Of a stretch of DNA of 64,000 bases, positions 42,145 through 53,698 are shown in pieces. The notes under the pieces are model-generated. The model ran no database searches, was not told the origin of the DNA, and was given only the letters and a program-made list of their open reading frames with translations. The DNA is taken from NCBI GenBank assembly GCA_011947345.1, contig JAAVTG010000064.1:62001-126000 (forward strand), written 5' to 3'. Within the stretch, counting starts at the first letter, position 1, and each line of letters begins with the position of its first letter. The position numbers were made by a program, and so were the translations under genes. The stretch comes from Phytophthora quininea. Lineage: Eukaryota > Oomycota > Peronosporomycetes > Peronosporales > Peronosporaceae.

Positions 42145-44879
42145 TCACATCGTCACAGTTGCCGTAATAGAGTGTTTATTTCGCAGTTTCCATCGTGTAA
42201 TTTTTGGTCGTTTTGGGACTGGGTTCCAAGACTGGTAACTGGTAGGTCGTCCTTCGTATGCGCTTACTACTACAAATATCGGTCGGTCGAAGAACTTTGC
42301 TGCTAATCGCAGTGTCACGTCACAGCCCCACGAGATCTCGTCTACACATTCCGACCAATCCGAAGCGGAGTTACTGATGTCATCAAAGAGTTCTTTCAAT
42401 TTCAATACAGACTCTCATACCTTCATGAATGTTTTTTACCCAAGTGAGAACGGAGTATGTCCGTGCGAACTTGAGGCTGAAATTCCTTGTCGAACCCGTG
42501 TTCCGCTGCCAACTTGATTCCTTTTTCAACTTCTTCGTGGTCCCGGCTATCGCCAATTTCCCGTCCTGATCACCAAAGTTGCAGTTGAGCAGCGCCATCG
42601 CTATGCTGTAATATTGGCAGTTTCCTGTCATTGGTGTATCTTCCTCATACAGATCAATCACCTGCGTCGTCAACTACATTGCTGTGTGCTTATCCACGTT
42701 TAAGTCAACACATTGAAGAATTTTCTTTCAGTCCACTTCTTCTGCACATCTTTGCGCGGCTTCGTGAAAGAGTCTCTGTTTCTTCCTGTAGTTTTTGGGC
42801 TTTGGAACTGGTGGTGGTGCCGGCGGTCCGAATATCACCATTTCTGGTGACTCCTGATTGTGTGACTGTCGAGTAGTTTCCTCCTCGGTCGACGGGTCTA
42901 CTAAATCAGTCAGTTCGAGCGATCGTCTTTCCTGTTCGAGGTGCTCCTGGTACTTCTTGATGTCGACTTTTGTGTCTTCGACATTCCGGCCGTTTCCCAC
43001 TCCTTGCTTTCATCGCTTCGTGAACTCTCAACCTTCGTAACCTTTTCCATCACGTCCGCTTTGCTGACCTCTGCCTCCGGGTCAGGTTTGTGCATCTCCA
43101 TACTGTCAAACATATCCTCCAACTCTGCGAAGTTTGTTACCGTCGAGTTTGTTTTGGCAATTTTGCTAATTTCGCTGAATTCACCATGAGACTTCTGGGA
43201 GAAGTTAACCAGTCATCTTCATGTACTCTACATTTGGCGACTGCGTGCCCTGCAATACCGCAGTTGTAGCATGGTGGCGCTAGGTTCTTCCCGACATTAT
43301 GCACCAATAATTTTATTCCCATCCAGTTGATGAACCTGATCCCATCCAGGAGTTGCGGGCAGGCAGACCCTTAGAAGTAGATTTCCCACGCACCAATCTG
43401 GAACGTTTGGCTGCCATGCTTTGGTTCTTGATAAGAGGTGAACGTCCCTTTGAACTGTGATCGAATAAATGCACCAAGAGGACTTGTCCATAAATCTTGA
43501 CACATTCAGGAGCTTGATGCGGTATCTGTCACGAGGCTTCTCTTTTTATTCCATCAGCTCCTACTAGTCTGTCCAAACCCTTTCTGCCCGTTGTTCGGGA
43601 GTATCCGACGTGTCGAATATCTCTGCGTGAACATTTTCCAATGGGAAACTGCTGCTACGGAAGGGTATATATCGAAAGGCATCTGACCACTTCCAGGCTG
43701 TTTCTCTTGTCCAGAAGAACAAGTGAACCGAATGCTGCATTTGATTGTACGCTACTTGTTTTGTTGTCCCCAACATTTGTGTCAGTAGCTCCTGATCGTG
43801 GTGTCCTTTTTGAGCTCCTTGGAGTATAGCTGTCAGCAGCCTGTCATGAATTTGGAAGTCCGGATAGGCTGGAAACGTAGCAGGTAGTCGCATTAGTAAC
43901 TCTCCTTCGATCTGAACCAGGATCGTATTTTGAATCACTCTTAAAATGTCGTTGGTGCAAACTCTTTTCAGGAACTCTGGCAGCGCTTGAGCAAGTATCG
44001 TCCCTTCCAAAAGACCTTTTACGATCCGTTTCTCCACTGAAGTTGGTTGTCGAAGCTGAGTCGGAAATCCGTACGAGGTTTCGAATATTGCTTTCATCTG
44101 CGCAATATCCTCAATCGTGTAATAGTCCGGCTTGAACCGTACTATCAGGGACTGTTCCTCCTCCATTAGTTCATCATCATCTTCGGCCTGGTGAACCAGC
44201 GTGTTGTTGGTCCACGGATTCTTGTCCTGCGCTCTCCGCACTTTTTCTTCACTCAATCACAAGGATATCACTTCCAGCAGTCCTACGTGAGGAGTACATC
44301 GTCCTTGTGAGCTCTCTCAGTCGATTTCTCCAGTTATTCAATGCTCCCCGGTTCCTGCGATCTCCACTCGAAACAATCTGTACAATGCCTCTTGCTCTTC
44401 ATCTGTTAGCTCTGGATAATGCTTCTTATGATCAGGTAATTCGTCTTGCGGGTGCTGCACAAAGATCATTCTGAACATCGCCGCTGTCAACTCTTGCTCT
44501 AGACTTTGGGAGGTTTCATCTGCCATTCCGTTTGCTACCTCTTTCGCTTTATTGAACATTTCCGCCAGACTTTCTTGACTTTCTTTTGGGTCTGGCCTTC
44601 GTCTTCCTCATTCTGTCTTTCTTTTGTTAATGCCGGCTCAGTGGCTTCTCCTTCTTCTGTCATGCCGATTGAATGTTTGGTCTCATTTTTCTCTTGTTTT
44701 AGTGACGGAATTGCCGTCAGCGACAACATGTTGCAGACGGCAACCCCGTCAATACATTTTGAGACTATCCAGATTATGCTGGATAGCTGGCTATCTTTAT
44801 GGTAGTTAACATGCATATACAAAGCATTCCTATTGGACGAGGGCTTCAAGTTCAAGATTAGACCTTCTAGGTGTCTCAA
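42145..44879 (-). pseudogene. Retrotransposon ORF with CCHC knuckle and OTU-protease domain
   Basis: A series of minus-strand frames reads as one decayed protein. It starts with a charged N-terminus (44879-44338) and a helical gag/ORF1-like region (44256-43564; KPDYYTIEDIAQMKAIFE, AFRYIPFRSSSFPLENVHAEI). A segment with YRIKLLNVSRFMD, a zinc knuckle CYNCGIAGHAVAKC (near 43255) and a charged proline-rich linker (43000-42728) follow. Last is an OTU-like cysteine protease (GNCQYYSIAMALLN; then WGCDVTLRLAAKFFDRPIFVV). The Asp that usually precedes GNC is Thr here. CCHC plus OTU in one ORF is known from some non-LTR retrotransposons; no reverse transcriptase remains. Frameshifts and stops are frequent. 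Confidence 0.6.
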
Positions 44880-45659
44880 GAACGTCTCACAATCTCTACA
44901 TTGATTGGCTCTTAAGTTCTACTGATTTGAAAGAATCCAGTTATCGATGGATTCTTGATTATGGGACGCATCAAAAAGACTCAAGATTCGAGCTACGTTT
45001 CCAATTTGAAGTTGTTCATTGGTAGATCTAGGATTTCATATGGACTTAGAGAATTGATAGGCTCTAGGATGGGAACTGGATTTCCCTTTGCGTTTCCCCA
45101 ACGCGTGCTAGCACGATAAACCTGACTGATCAATCTCACTTCTCAATTCAACTTCCAGTGCCAAGGCGCCTCCTCCAGCAGCGCCTCCTCCAGCAGCGCC
45201 ACCGCCAGTCTCCGCCACCTCGTCGTCGCTGCCGTCTCGTCCCAACGCTCGTCCCCCGCGCTACGTGTTACAGTTTTGTTGTTGATGCTGTTGGTGTTTT
45301 TTCTTGTTTGTTGTCATTTCGAATCACCACTAATCCGCTTCCTTGTTACTCCGTGCTCTTCCCACGATCTGGCGGATCTTTCTGCGATTCCATGGCCGCA
45401 GGCCTCGCTGGGCCACCTGGTCAGAACTTTCTGCACGAAGTTTTGGGGAGTCTATCTATCTCGAGTTTATTCCCCGCGAGTGGGCGCTGTGCAAGCCTGT
45501 CCAAGTGGAGTGTCTTCTGAAGGAGTTCCTGTTGTGACTGATCGATGTGATCGGTCGCGCGCTGATTCGAAAGTGGTAAGATGAGTATATTTGTATGCAC
45601 AGGTAATAAATACGTTGCAGATCACTTCCAGTTTGCTTAAGTCATACAGTTCAACGAGC
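44880..45659. other. No gene recognised; possible retroelement 5' region
   Basis: GC-rich short tandem gcctcctccagca units occur at about 45165-45200. Open frames on the plus strand (45158-45520, 45276-45584) show no domain. Confidence 0.35.
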
Positions 45660-45910
45660 TGGAGGAGGGGCAACGTTTTTGAGATGTGGAAAACTCTACA
45701 AGTACACGTCAACGTTACGCTCTATTATTTAATAACCCTTCCAGCCTGGAATTCTGGTCTGGAACAACAACCTCCACGGAGGCATTCTAGTATGCTGGTA
45801 ATACCCAATAATACAGCGGAGCGGGTTAGCCGGCTCTGCTGCAAGGAATTTCCTTAGAGTTGGCCACAGTAATATCCCTCTATCATGTATTTCCTGTTGG
45901 AAGCCGAGCT
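45660..45910. repeat. Duplicated effector-flank block, copy 2
   Basis: Shares ordered segments with 19240-19620 (tggaggaggggcaacgtttt followed by tgagatgtg, gctgcaaggaatt, ctgttggaagccgagct). Confidence 0.4.
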
Positions 45911-45962
45911 ACTAGCTAAAACGTCGGTCATGGTGACCGCAAACATATAAGGATCTACGCAT
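45862..45962 (-). pseudogene. RxLR effector 5' remnant
   Basis: The minus strand starts ATGCGTAGATCC at 45962 and contains the TATGTTTGCGGTC segment shared with 5890-6019, but the hydrophobic frame breaks within about 20 codons. It is a remnant of a signal-peptide region downstream of the intact effector and in the same orientation. Confidence 0.33.
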
Positions 45963-46121
45963 GGCTAGCTGTTGTCTTGAGAGCATTGATCAGCAGCAAC
46001 TCTCGCGATTGCCGATTCTAGCTTGTCAAAAACTTAGCTAACGTAACTTTCTCCTAGAAATCAAGGGTTAATAGCGGCAGGCGGTACTTGACAGATGTTT
46101 TTCTACGTTTATGACGAGTCC

Positions 46122-46757
46122 TTACACTAAATGGTGCCTAAAGTCGCTGAGATACGTCGAGTAGCGCACGTAAAACGTTTTGTACGTGTTGCTACTTGCA
46201 ATGTTGAGAGTGTTGAAGACGTCCTTCTGACTTACTTTGGCGGTCTTTAATGCCCCGAACACCCTGAACAGATAGTCGTCTCTCTCGCTCGTCTTGTCTA
46301 GGATCTTCTTGATCATCCCACCAACGGGGATGTCTACCATTTTCAATTCTTTCTTCGTCCAGTTCTTATGTGCCTTTTTGAACGCCTTAGTGATGAAGTC
46401 GTCTTTCTCCATCACCTGCTTGAGCTTAGCTTCTCCTTTAATCTGTTTGAGTGCTGCTTGGGCTTTCTTGGCTTCCGCGGAGAATTTCGTCAAGCCAGAT
46501 GTGCCACCACTAAACAGATTCTTGACGGACGAAAACGAAAACCTTTCTTCTTTGTTGGCTTCGCTGCTGTCTGCGGCGTCGGTTGCTTCGAGAGCGCGTA
46601 GGTGTCTTGCTTTGTCGTTTTGCAATGAACGCATCAAACCTGGGGGCCTTAAAACCGTATAATGTTCAACGCTTGCAGCCGAAGAGAATGAGTCACTGAT
46701 TGCAAGAAAGACAACAGTAGCAACCGTGAAGACGAAGTGCGACATCGACAGACGCAT
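46122..46757 (-). CDS. Intact secreted RxLR-dEER effector
   Basis: A 211-residue protein with no frame damage. The ATG at 46757 starts a clear signal peptide (hydrophobic core FVFTVATVVFLAI, likely cleaved near residue 28). RHLR is at residues 51-54 and EER at 70-72, the spacing typical of oomycete effectors delivered into plant cells. After a serine-rich linker, the C-terminal part is helical: a KAQAALKQIKGEAKLKQ coil, a W-containing helix (AHKNWTKKEL), a Y-containing helix (DDYLFRVFGALKTAKVS) and FNTLNIASSNTY. This resembles WY-type modules. All other family copies in the window are broken. No introns are expected or seen. The host target is unknown. An Inr/FPR-like motif lies 27-43 bp upstream of the start. 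Confidence 0.92.
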   Translation of the reverse strand: MRLSMSHFVFTVATVVFLAISDSFSSAASVEHYTVLRPPGLMRSLQNDKARHLRALEATDAADSSEANKEERFSFSSVKNLFSGGTSGLTKFSAEAKKAQAALKQIKGEAKLKQVMEKDDFITKAFKKAHKNWTKKELKMVDIPVGGMIKKILDKTSERDDYLFRVFGALKTAKVSQKDVFNTLNIASSNTYKTFYVRYSTYLSDFRHHLV

Positions 46758-46783
46758 GAAGCCTAAAACTTGCCTTGGAGAGC

Positions 46784-46800
46784 GAATTTGAAAATGATTA
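46784..46800 (-). promoter_or_regulatory. Inr/FPR-like core promoter of the intact effector
   Basis: On the minus strand TAATCATTTTCAAATTC resembles the oomycete start-site consensus (TCATTYYNCAWTTT) with one base missing. It lies at a sensible distance from the ATG. Confidence 0.4.
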
Positions 46801-49056
46801 ACAAGGTAGTGCGTCGAGTTGGGCTTTTAGATCAATCGCGATCTCAATTCGAGTGAACAAGTCATTCTTTCATGGATTACCACCCGAGGTTCTCCTCGGA
46901 GGCACAACAAACAAAGATTTTTACTGGGATAGGAGAGAAGCGTATAGCCCAGCCCAACAAGGATTAATGTCAACGCTGGTCACTACCGGTAGTGCCGGTC
47001 CCAAGGTACGGCTAATTGGTTGGTCCACCCTATGATAGCAATTTGGCTCGACGGCCGCCGTACGTTAGGTGAGCGAAGTGGGAGGAGCTCAAGCTTAAAA
47101 TCTTTGCACCCGTTGGGTGTGGTGTATCGAAATATACAGACGCATAGTCGCTGGCATCAGATTTGCCCTCCAATTGATCCCCGTGAAGTGATCAATTGCT
47201 CTCAAATCTGTGACCTTATGGCGCGACCGAATGACGTCGAAACGGTTTGTCCCTACAAATGTGGAGAGGTATGTCGGTCCGAGAAATGTGGCAGTTGCAC
47301 TCCGGCGGTTCTCATGTATTTCTTATGCGGGCACAAAATATTACTGGTCAATCAATAACGAATGCATTGAAGTAGCGGAGGTTTGTGATGTTTATCTAGA
47401 GGTGGCCACGATCAGTCGTGTTCTTGATGAACCAGGGTTTCACCATCTATAGGGCGAGGAGCGTCATATTTGCGGTGATTCTGCCTGGAACGTGTCATTT
47501 CGGCGTGGTTACTTAGATAAGAAACTGGCAAAGCAGGAGGTGTTTCTCGCCAAGGACAGTATCTTATTGGCCCACTCGACTGGGAGTGCAGCGCCCAGAA
47601 TTCAACAAGTGAAATCACGTCTGCAATGTAGCAATTGGTGTGCACAAACTACGTCAAGATGCCTTTCATATCCTTCATCGCTCAGCCTTACGTCGCACCA
47701 GCCTCACGTCGGCTGACACGACGTCCTATCGAAAGGGATGCGCCATGGAGACGTCGCATTATTAAACACACCTGATCTGGGGAGAAACGATAGCGGTGAC
47801 GAGGTGACGTAGCTGAATCGAAAATCCGAACTACACAGAGGAGCAAGTCGATGATGAGCAACACCAAGGAGTTGAAGGAGCAATCAAGGTAGTGGAGAAG
47901 GTCACAGCGTCAGCAGAAGAGATCATTGAGACAAAAAATGCAATGAAATGCAGGAGCAGCACACATTTCATTCTTGATCAAGAGCTTGATATCAGAATGC
48001 GTGAAAAGGACGCTATGCTTAGTAAAGATCAAACGGATATGTGGGAACGGCCTTCCACGTGTATATTTGTTTAGGTCATCGGATCGTGTGCTACGCGTTA
48101 GCGACATCATTATTTACATTGTCAATTGAAAACGTTGGGCTCGAATGAACACGATGATCCCATTCTGGAGCTGAGAGAACAGTGTCGCCAAGCGCAGGCT
48201 TGGGTTCGTCTCCGCCATGAGACCACAGCTACCTTTTCAAGCGTGACCGCCTCATTTTCTTCCCACCTCGGTCTGCAGCATTGGAAGATGATGTTCGGAC
48301 GGCTTGATTTTGGCACAAAAGCACCAGACTCGTCAAGGCGGTAACCAACATGACGTATGATCCATAGTTTCACACAAGTTCAGACTCGACGGCATCAGTG
48401 ACATATTTGAGACAGAACCGAAGAAACGCTTTCGCTGGTATAACTATGTCTAGAGATGGGGTTATGAAAAACATTGGACAAAAACAAACAACAGAGACGT
48501 CAAAGACGGGTGACAATCTTGCAGTGGACTAGTCAAATAATTGTTACTCTTTTTGTTGTTGCCTTTCTTGCCTTCCTTCACTAGATGCTATGGGGTGTAG
48601 CCACGGCTGTAGCAATTTCCGCGTAGCCGTTACATATCATGGGGATCGATTGAGATACCACATTCGGAAGGGTTGATAAGAATAATTAAATTTAGCAGAT
48701 TAAAGTATCTCCCCTTTTTGTCAAGTGCGCAACGTCCTTGCGCTTCAGTATCGGCTGTTAGAGAGGCAGTCTTCGTAGAGTTGTTCAGCAGGAAGCCAGA
48801 TATCCGAACCTTATATTTCAGGTTTTAGCTTCTCTAGCAGCTTCGTATGGTTCTCATGTCCAGAAGATTGACGTGCTTGAGGAGCTTTTGCATTCTGATC
48901 GTCTAGAATTTGCTTCACCAGGAAGCCACTGGATCCACATCTCCAGTTATCATACTTAAGATATTTGATAGCCCGTAATGTGTTTTGACCGTCAATGGCG
49001 GAAGTGAAAGTGATCCTTGGCTCGATCGGCTGTTTTGTTTTATATATATGTTGCTG
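46801..49056. other. No gene recognised
   Basis: Plus-strand frames at 47020-47358 (with several Cys: CPYKCGEVCRSEKCGSC) and 47210-47452 (with a helix-turn-helix-like VATISRVLDEPGF) hint at decayed transposon sequence, but neither is complete. The rest shows nothing. Confidence 0.3.
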
Positions 49057-49060
49057 TTAA
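49057..49060. repeat. TTAA target site, left copy
   Basis: TTAA before CCCTCCAACACTCACG; partner at 54884-54887. Confidence 0.82.
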
Positions 49061-49440
49061 CCCTCCAACACTCACGCGATTTTCGCTGTCTTGTCCACCA
49101 CCCAACTTGTTGTTAAATACAACATGTTAAAAACCAGCCTATACTTCAAGTTTGTATGCTCCTCTAAAGTACGCTGTTCTTTTCTGAAATTTTGAACCGA
49201 ATTGGAAAACAGCGACGGTCCCGTTGCACGACTTTTTCCGAGCATGTTGTCAAATGCACCGAGGCCTTGACCTGACAGGAAAACAGGGCGTATATCTACC
49301 ATAAGCAAGTTGACCTGTTTATTAGAACTGCACGTTTTATGGAAATCGCTGCGCAAAATGAAGACGTGTTGGCAAGAAGTCGGAAGTGAAACGCAATGCA
49401 TGTATTTTCCTTAGCAGCACCCAGCCTTGAGCTCCCTGTC

Positions 49441-52400
49441 TTATTCCTGCGTTGCCGCGTCTTCCTCCTCCGCCGCCACGTCTTCCTCCTTATCAGCGCC
49501 GTCATCTTCCTGCTCGTCCTCGCCATCGTCCTCCTCATTGACGGCGCTCGAGCGGCGTCTTTTCTTTCCGAGGCTACGCATCTGGATGTCTCGGCCTACC
49601 AGCGGACGCAGACGCTCAGTCCCTTTCTTCCACTTGGAGTGCCAAATCTGAAAGCAGGTGAGCGCGTTGCCGGGGTAGTGCTGCGGCCGCACGCGGTCAC
49701 AGAGGTAGACGCTGTTCACGCAACAAGAATGTTAGTATCCCTGCGAATGACTGTCAAAACTCACAAATAATACTCACAACATTTGACCTTTGCTGCAGGC
49801 ACCACAGTAAAAGCGGCTGGCCCAGCGCTCGCCCACCTTTCGCTTTCGCAGCGAGCAAACCTTGCACTGGTGTTGCGGGCGTTTGCGGTGCTGTTTGCCT
49901 TCACCGAAGCGGTCCCAGTCCTGGAACACGGTAAGTTTGTGCTCCGCGGCCACAACTAGCTCTGCCTCGGTCTGAGCTGGTGGCCCGGGCGAAAGAGTCT
50001 GCAGCAAAGAACAATTTCTCATTACCAAGTCCCAGCAACGTAAGCATACAAACTTACCACGTCGGCGAAGTCGCTGGCAGTCAGCTCCAGCATTTGGGCC
50101 TGGATATGGCGCAGGAACAAAGCATGATCAGCTGGCGGCTCGTTGCGCTGCTTGCGGGCTTCCCGGTACACGAAGTACGCGTTGACGATGGCAATATCCA
50201 CGAGGCCCAAGAAGATTTTCTTGTAATACTTTTCGAAAACTACGCTAAGCTGCAGCGAGTACCGCTGGTCGTGAATATCGACCCCGCCCATCCAGCGATG
50301 GTAATCCCGCATCATGGATGGGCAAGGGAGCACAACTTTCTTCCCGCCTGGAAGGCGTCGCTCCGTGAAGATATGTTCGCAATCTCATACAAAACACAAG
50401 TAGTTAGAAGCCGACAACCATGCCGAAGGGGCCGCACGTACCGCAAGTCTCCATCGCCCTACTAGCGCCCGTAGCTAGAATTTGCTCAGGCATCCGATCC
50501 CACCAAAGCAGCGCTGTAACCTGGGGGACGCTCTTCATGACAACCATAGAGGTAGAGCCACGGGGATGTCCAGCGGGCGAGTCGAGCGCTCCGTGGTCAC
50601 TTCCTTCGGGTAGCCGGCTCGGTTCGACTGGATAGTGCCAAAACTATAGATAACCCGGCTTAGCAGTTGCAGCGCGAGCTGCACGGAGGTGTAGAACCTG
50701 TGAGTCGCGACGGCGTAGTAGATGCCGGTCTCCTACGGCAGCAGCACCTCGTGGAGGTTTCGAACAACTGCAGCTGGTCCAGCATTCGGGTCGGCCGAGT
50801 GCTTGGTCGGAGAGTCGCCCCCAGCTCGCTGGCGTGCTGGTCTTTTCCGCAATAGACTTCAAGTCTAGCAAGTCATACATACAGCATGTTTGTTAGTTGT
50901 CTTGATGTATTATACAACATGTAGAACTTTGCCAAAAAAATTTCGCGAACCCCACCATGGGGCCGCGAGCTTTCTTCGTGGCAACACGCACAACACACAA
51001 CATGCAACACGTGCAGGCGCACACGTACGCATACATCACACACTACGCACCGCAAACAGTAGGCCGTACTCGCACAGCAGGTCATGAACAGCTTGGTGCC
51101 CCATTTGTCCTTGAGATACTGCCGCGTGACGTTGTGTCGGCTGCATGACGGGATCATCGCTTCGTCAAACGCAAGCACGGGAGGTACGTTGTATCCTGCA
51201 CGGAAAGTCTGCTGCAGCTTCTGGACCACGGGCCTAACTTTCCATGCCCTGTCTGTCTCGGCTTGCGTGTCTGCATCGTCAGAAAAATATAAGTTCTGCA
51301 TGATCCGTCCAAATCGCGCCTTGGGCATGTGGCGGCAGAAAGTGCCAGCAGGGACAGCTCCAGTAGTCGACGTAGCCCAGTGATCCGCGAGCCGCCGCGA
51401 GTGAGGGCACAGCATGCGTGCCACCAATAAGCCAATACAGCGAACAATTTCGTGGCCCTTGATCTCCTTGTGCTTTTTGGTTTCCGCATCCTGGAATTGC
51501 TCGCGTGTCACGTCCTTCCCAGCCTCGCGCTTGTGACATAGTGTCACAAAATCAGGTTGCGACATGATGGCTACATGATGTGTGGCGCACATCAATTTTC
51601 GTCCGGTAACGTGACGTTTCAGCTGGACGCTTTCCGCCGGAATGTATCTGGCCGGAAACGAGATCTTTGTTTTTGAACGGATGCCATTTGAGATCTTTTG
51701 AAATCTTTTGAGATCTTTAGCTGAAGCGACGCGTTGGTTGGGATCTTTGCCCAAGCGACACACGAAGAAGTTATGCAGCGACTATTGAGGTCAACCAAAT
51801 TAGATTGTGGAGGTCTCTTGCGACAACACAAAGACTCAAGAATCTATGCAGTTTTACAGGTTACCCTCCAATGTGGAAACGAGTCAAGAGGACGTCGCAA
51901 CCGGTTGGAAACGTCACGGTAGGAGTTTTCATGTTTGTCTCTAAGATTTATTCAATACAGTCTTCAATTTCTCATGAAAACAACAAGTGCGTGTTGTCTG
52001 CTTGGGCGCAAGAACTGTGAGGCCTTCAGGTATTGAGTGTCGGCACAGATTCTGGCGGTACTGCATGTGAATGTTGTGTGGGCTCCGTTGGCGTGTGTGT
52101 ATGGGTGTATCAACTACATATAACTGAATCGTGTGATCCATTTGTGGACTGTATGTGAGTGGTTTGAGTATTTCTGGTCGGACATATATTGTTCGGTCGG
52201 GGGTCTCTAAGCTTGCATGCACGAGGGTGGAGAGCATGGACTGGGGGTGCTGGCTGGTGCGGCTATTCATGCCGATTTCGTTAACAGTTCTCAGGGGCAA
52301 GATGGTGCCCGCGATGGTTTTGTATTTTTACCCCTATCAATAAAGTCGTGCATGTGGGGCCTGCTTTTTCATCACTTATGGCTAAGGCCGATGAGTTGGC

Positions 52401-53698
52401 GCAGGTTGGTACCCGTCAATGCGGGCTGATCATGTACGCGACAACTGCCAAGTGCCTATCCAGTGGAACCTCTGGACATCTGCGTCGTGGCATCGAGGCG
52501 AAAGGCTGGGGTGCTTCTTCCGAACGGAATGCGACAGGCTGACTGGGAGGAGACGTTTGCACGAATTGACAAACGTGCTGGGAGTGCGTCGTTTGTGTGG
52601 ATCCCGTTGATACTGGCGAGGACAACGGGATCGAAATCGTGTGGCATTGATCATGTCATTGTGTGTTCCTATACATGCGTTTGGATGGCCAACCAGGCGT
52701 GTGTGTGCAAAGCGATTGAGATGAAACTTTTCGGGTGGAATGTACCCAGTAAGATGTTAGGTGGGAGCATTTGGCGTGGGTAGAATTTGTATATCTATAT
52801 TTCTGTACATTTTACACGCGGTGGATCCTGATGAGGATACACGCCACTTGACGCCATCGTCAGGGTTGACTGTCAGTGTTGCCTCTCGGCGGTGGCCGAG
52901 CACAACGGAGCCGAAACATACTTTAGTTCAAGTGGAAACATTTCGGTTGGAGAGTTCTCCACAAGTGACTATGTCACACGCTTTGGTACATGCGATCCAC
53001 TCTGCCGTTCACATGCTGGTTGTAGTAGCGATAGCTCTCCATAGCAATCCGGCTCCACAGTGACCTGGGCATAAAAAAAAAACAGGTCCAACGGCGACTC
53101 GGCCTTCGCCAGCACATCTTCGGTCGACCCGTACTCGCCGCTATACAAACCAGGATAGTTAGCGTCAGCTGGAAATGTATCAGCGTCCAATGTCGTAAAC
53201 AACAGCATCAAAAATATGAGCACATGATGTAAATCCAACGTGGTCGATGATGCACGTACCCAAGTTCCAGCCGTCGGCGCGCACCTTCTTGAGAGCACTC
53301 TGGTCCTGCTCGAGAACTGCCATCTCCTTGGGCGTCAGCTCGCTTCAGTTCTCCATGGTAGTTTTCCAGTCCCAAGGCAGCTTCTCCACTGCTTGTCGTA
53401 GTCGCGACTCAGAGAGCCGCTTGACAGCATTCTTCTTCTGACGTGCAGCGATAGCTGCACCATCCAAGCCGTCATCACTGCTGCCATCTCCGCCATGGTC
53501 GTCCTCCTCCTGCACCGTCTGCTCCGCGTCGCCGTTCTCGTTGGTGGCTACCTCGATGTACCGGCTCTCCGAATACGAGCTGTCGCCTTCGAATTCCGAC
53601 GTCATTCCATTGTCCTGCGGCTTCACGTTTGCGTTTTCTTCTTCCACCTGCGACACTTCACTATCACGTAGCATATTCATATCCAAAGTTCTAACCAT
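49441..53698 (-). pseudogene. piggyBac-like transposase 2, spliced, interrupted
   Basis: The acidic N-terminal part (53698-53345) and GSTEDVLAKAESPLDLFFF with MPRSLWSRIAMESYRYYNQH (to about 52975) precede foreign sequence. The core resumes at 51763: EIVRCIGLLVARML, FGRIMQNLYFSDD, VLAFDEAMIPSCSRHNVTRQ and GTKLFMTCC. A frame-broken stretch (50870-50340) holds RFYTSVQLALQLL, and WMGGVDIHDQRYSLQLSV follows (50333-50022). After a short intron comes a Cys-rich C-terminus (CKVCSLRKRK, FYCGACSKG). A second intron (about 49713-49780) precedes an acidic tail ending at 49441. A further basic exon (MAPRRETRRESEAFKARL, near 54625) may be the true N-terminus. Confidence 0.8.
51850..52970. other. Unidentified insert within piggyBac element 2
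   Basis: Between the N-terminal and core parts of the transposase lies about 1.1 kb with no piggyBac-like frame. It is TG-rich on the plus strand and has open frames there (52463-52783; FARIDKRAGSASFVWIP) without known domains. Ends and target duplication were not found; it may be a solo LTR or a decayed element. Confidence 0.35.

Noticed and set aside
47020..47358. Cys-rich plus-strand ORF resembling a zinc finger
   Set aside because: The Cys spacing is irregular and the frame has no start context; likely decayed sequence.
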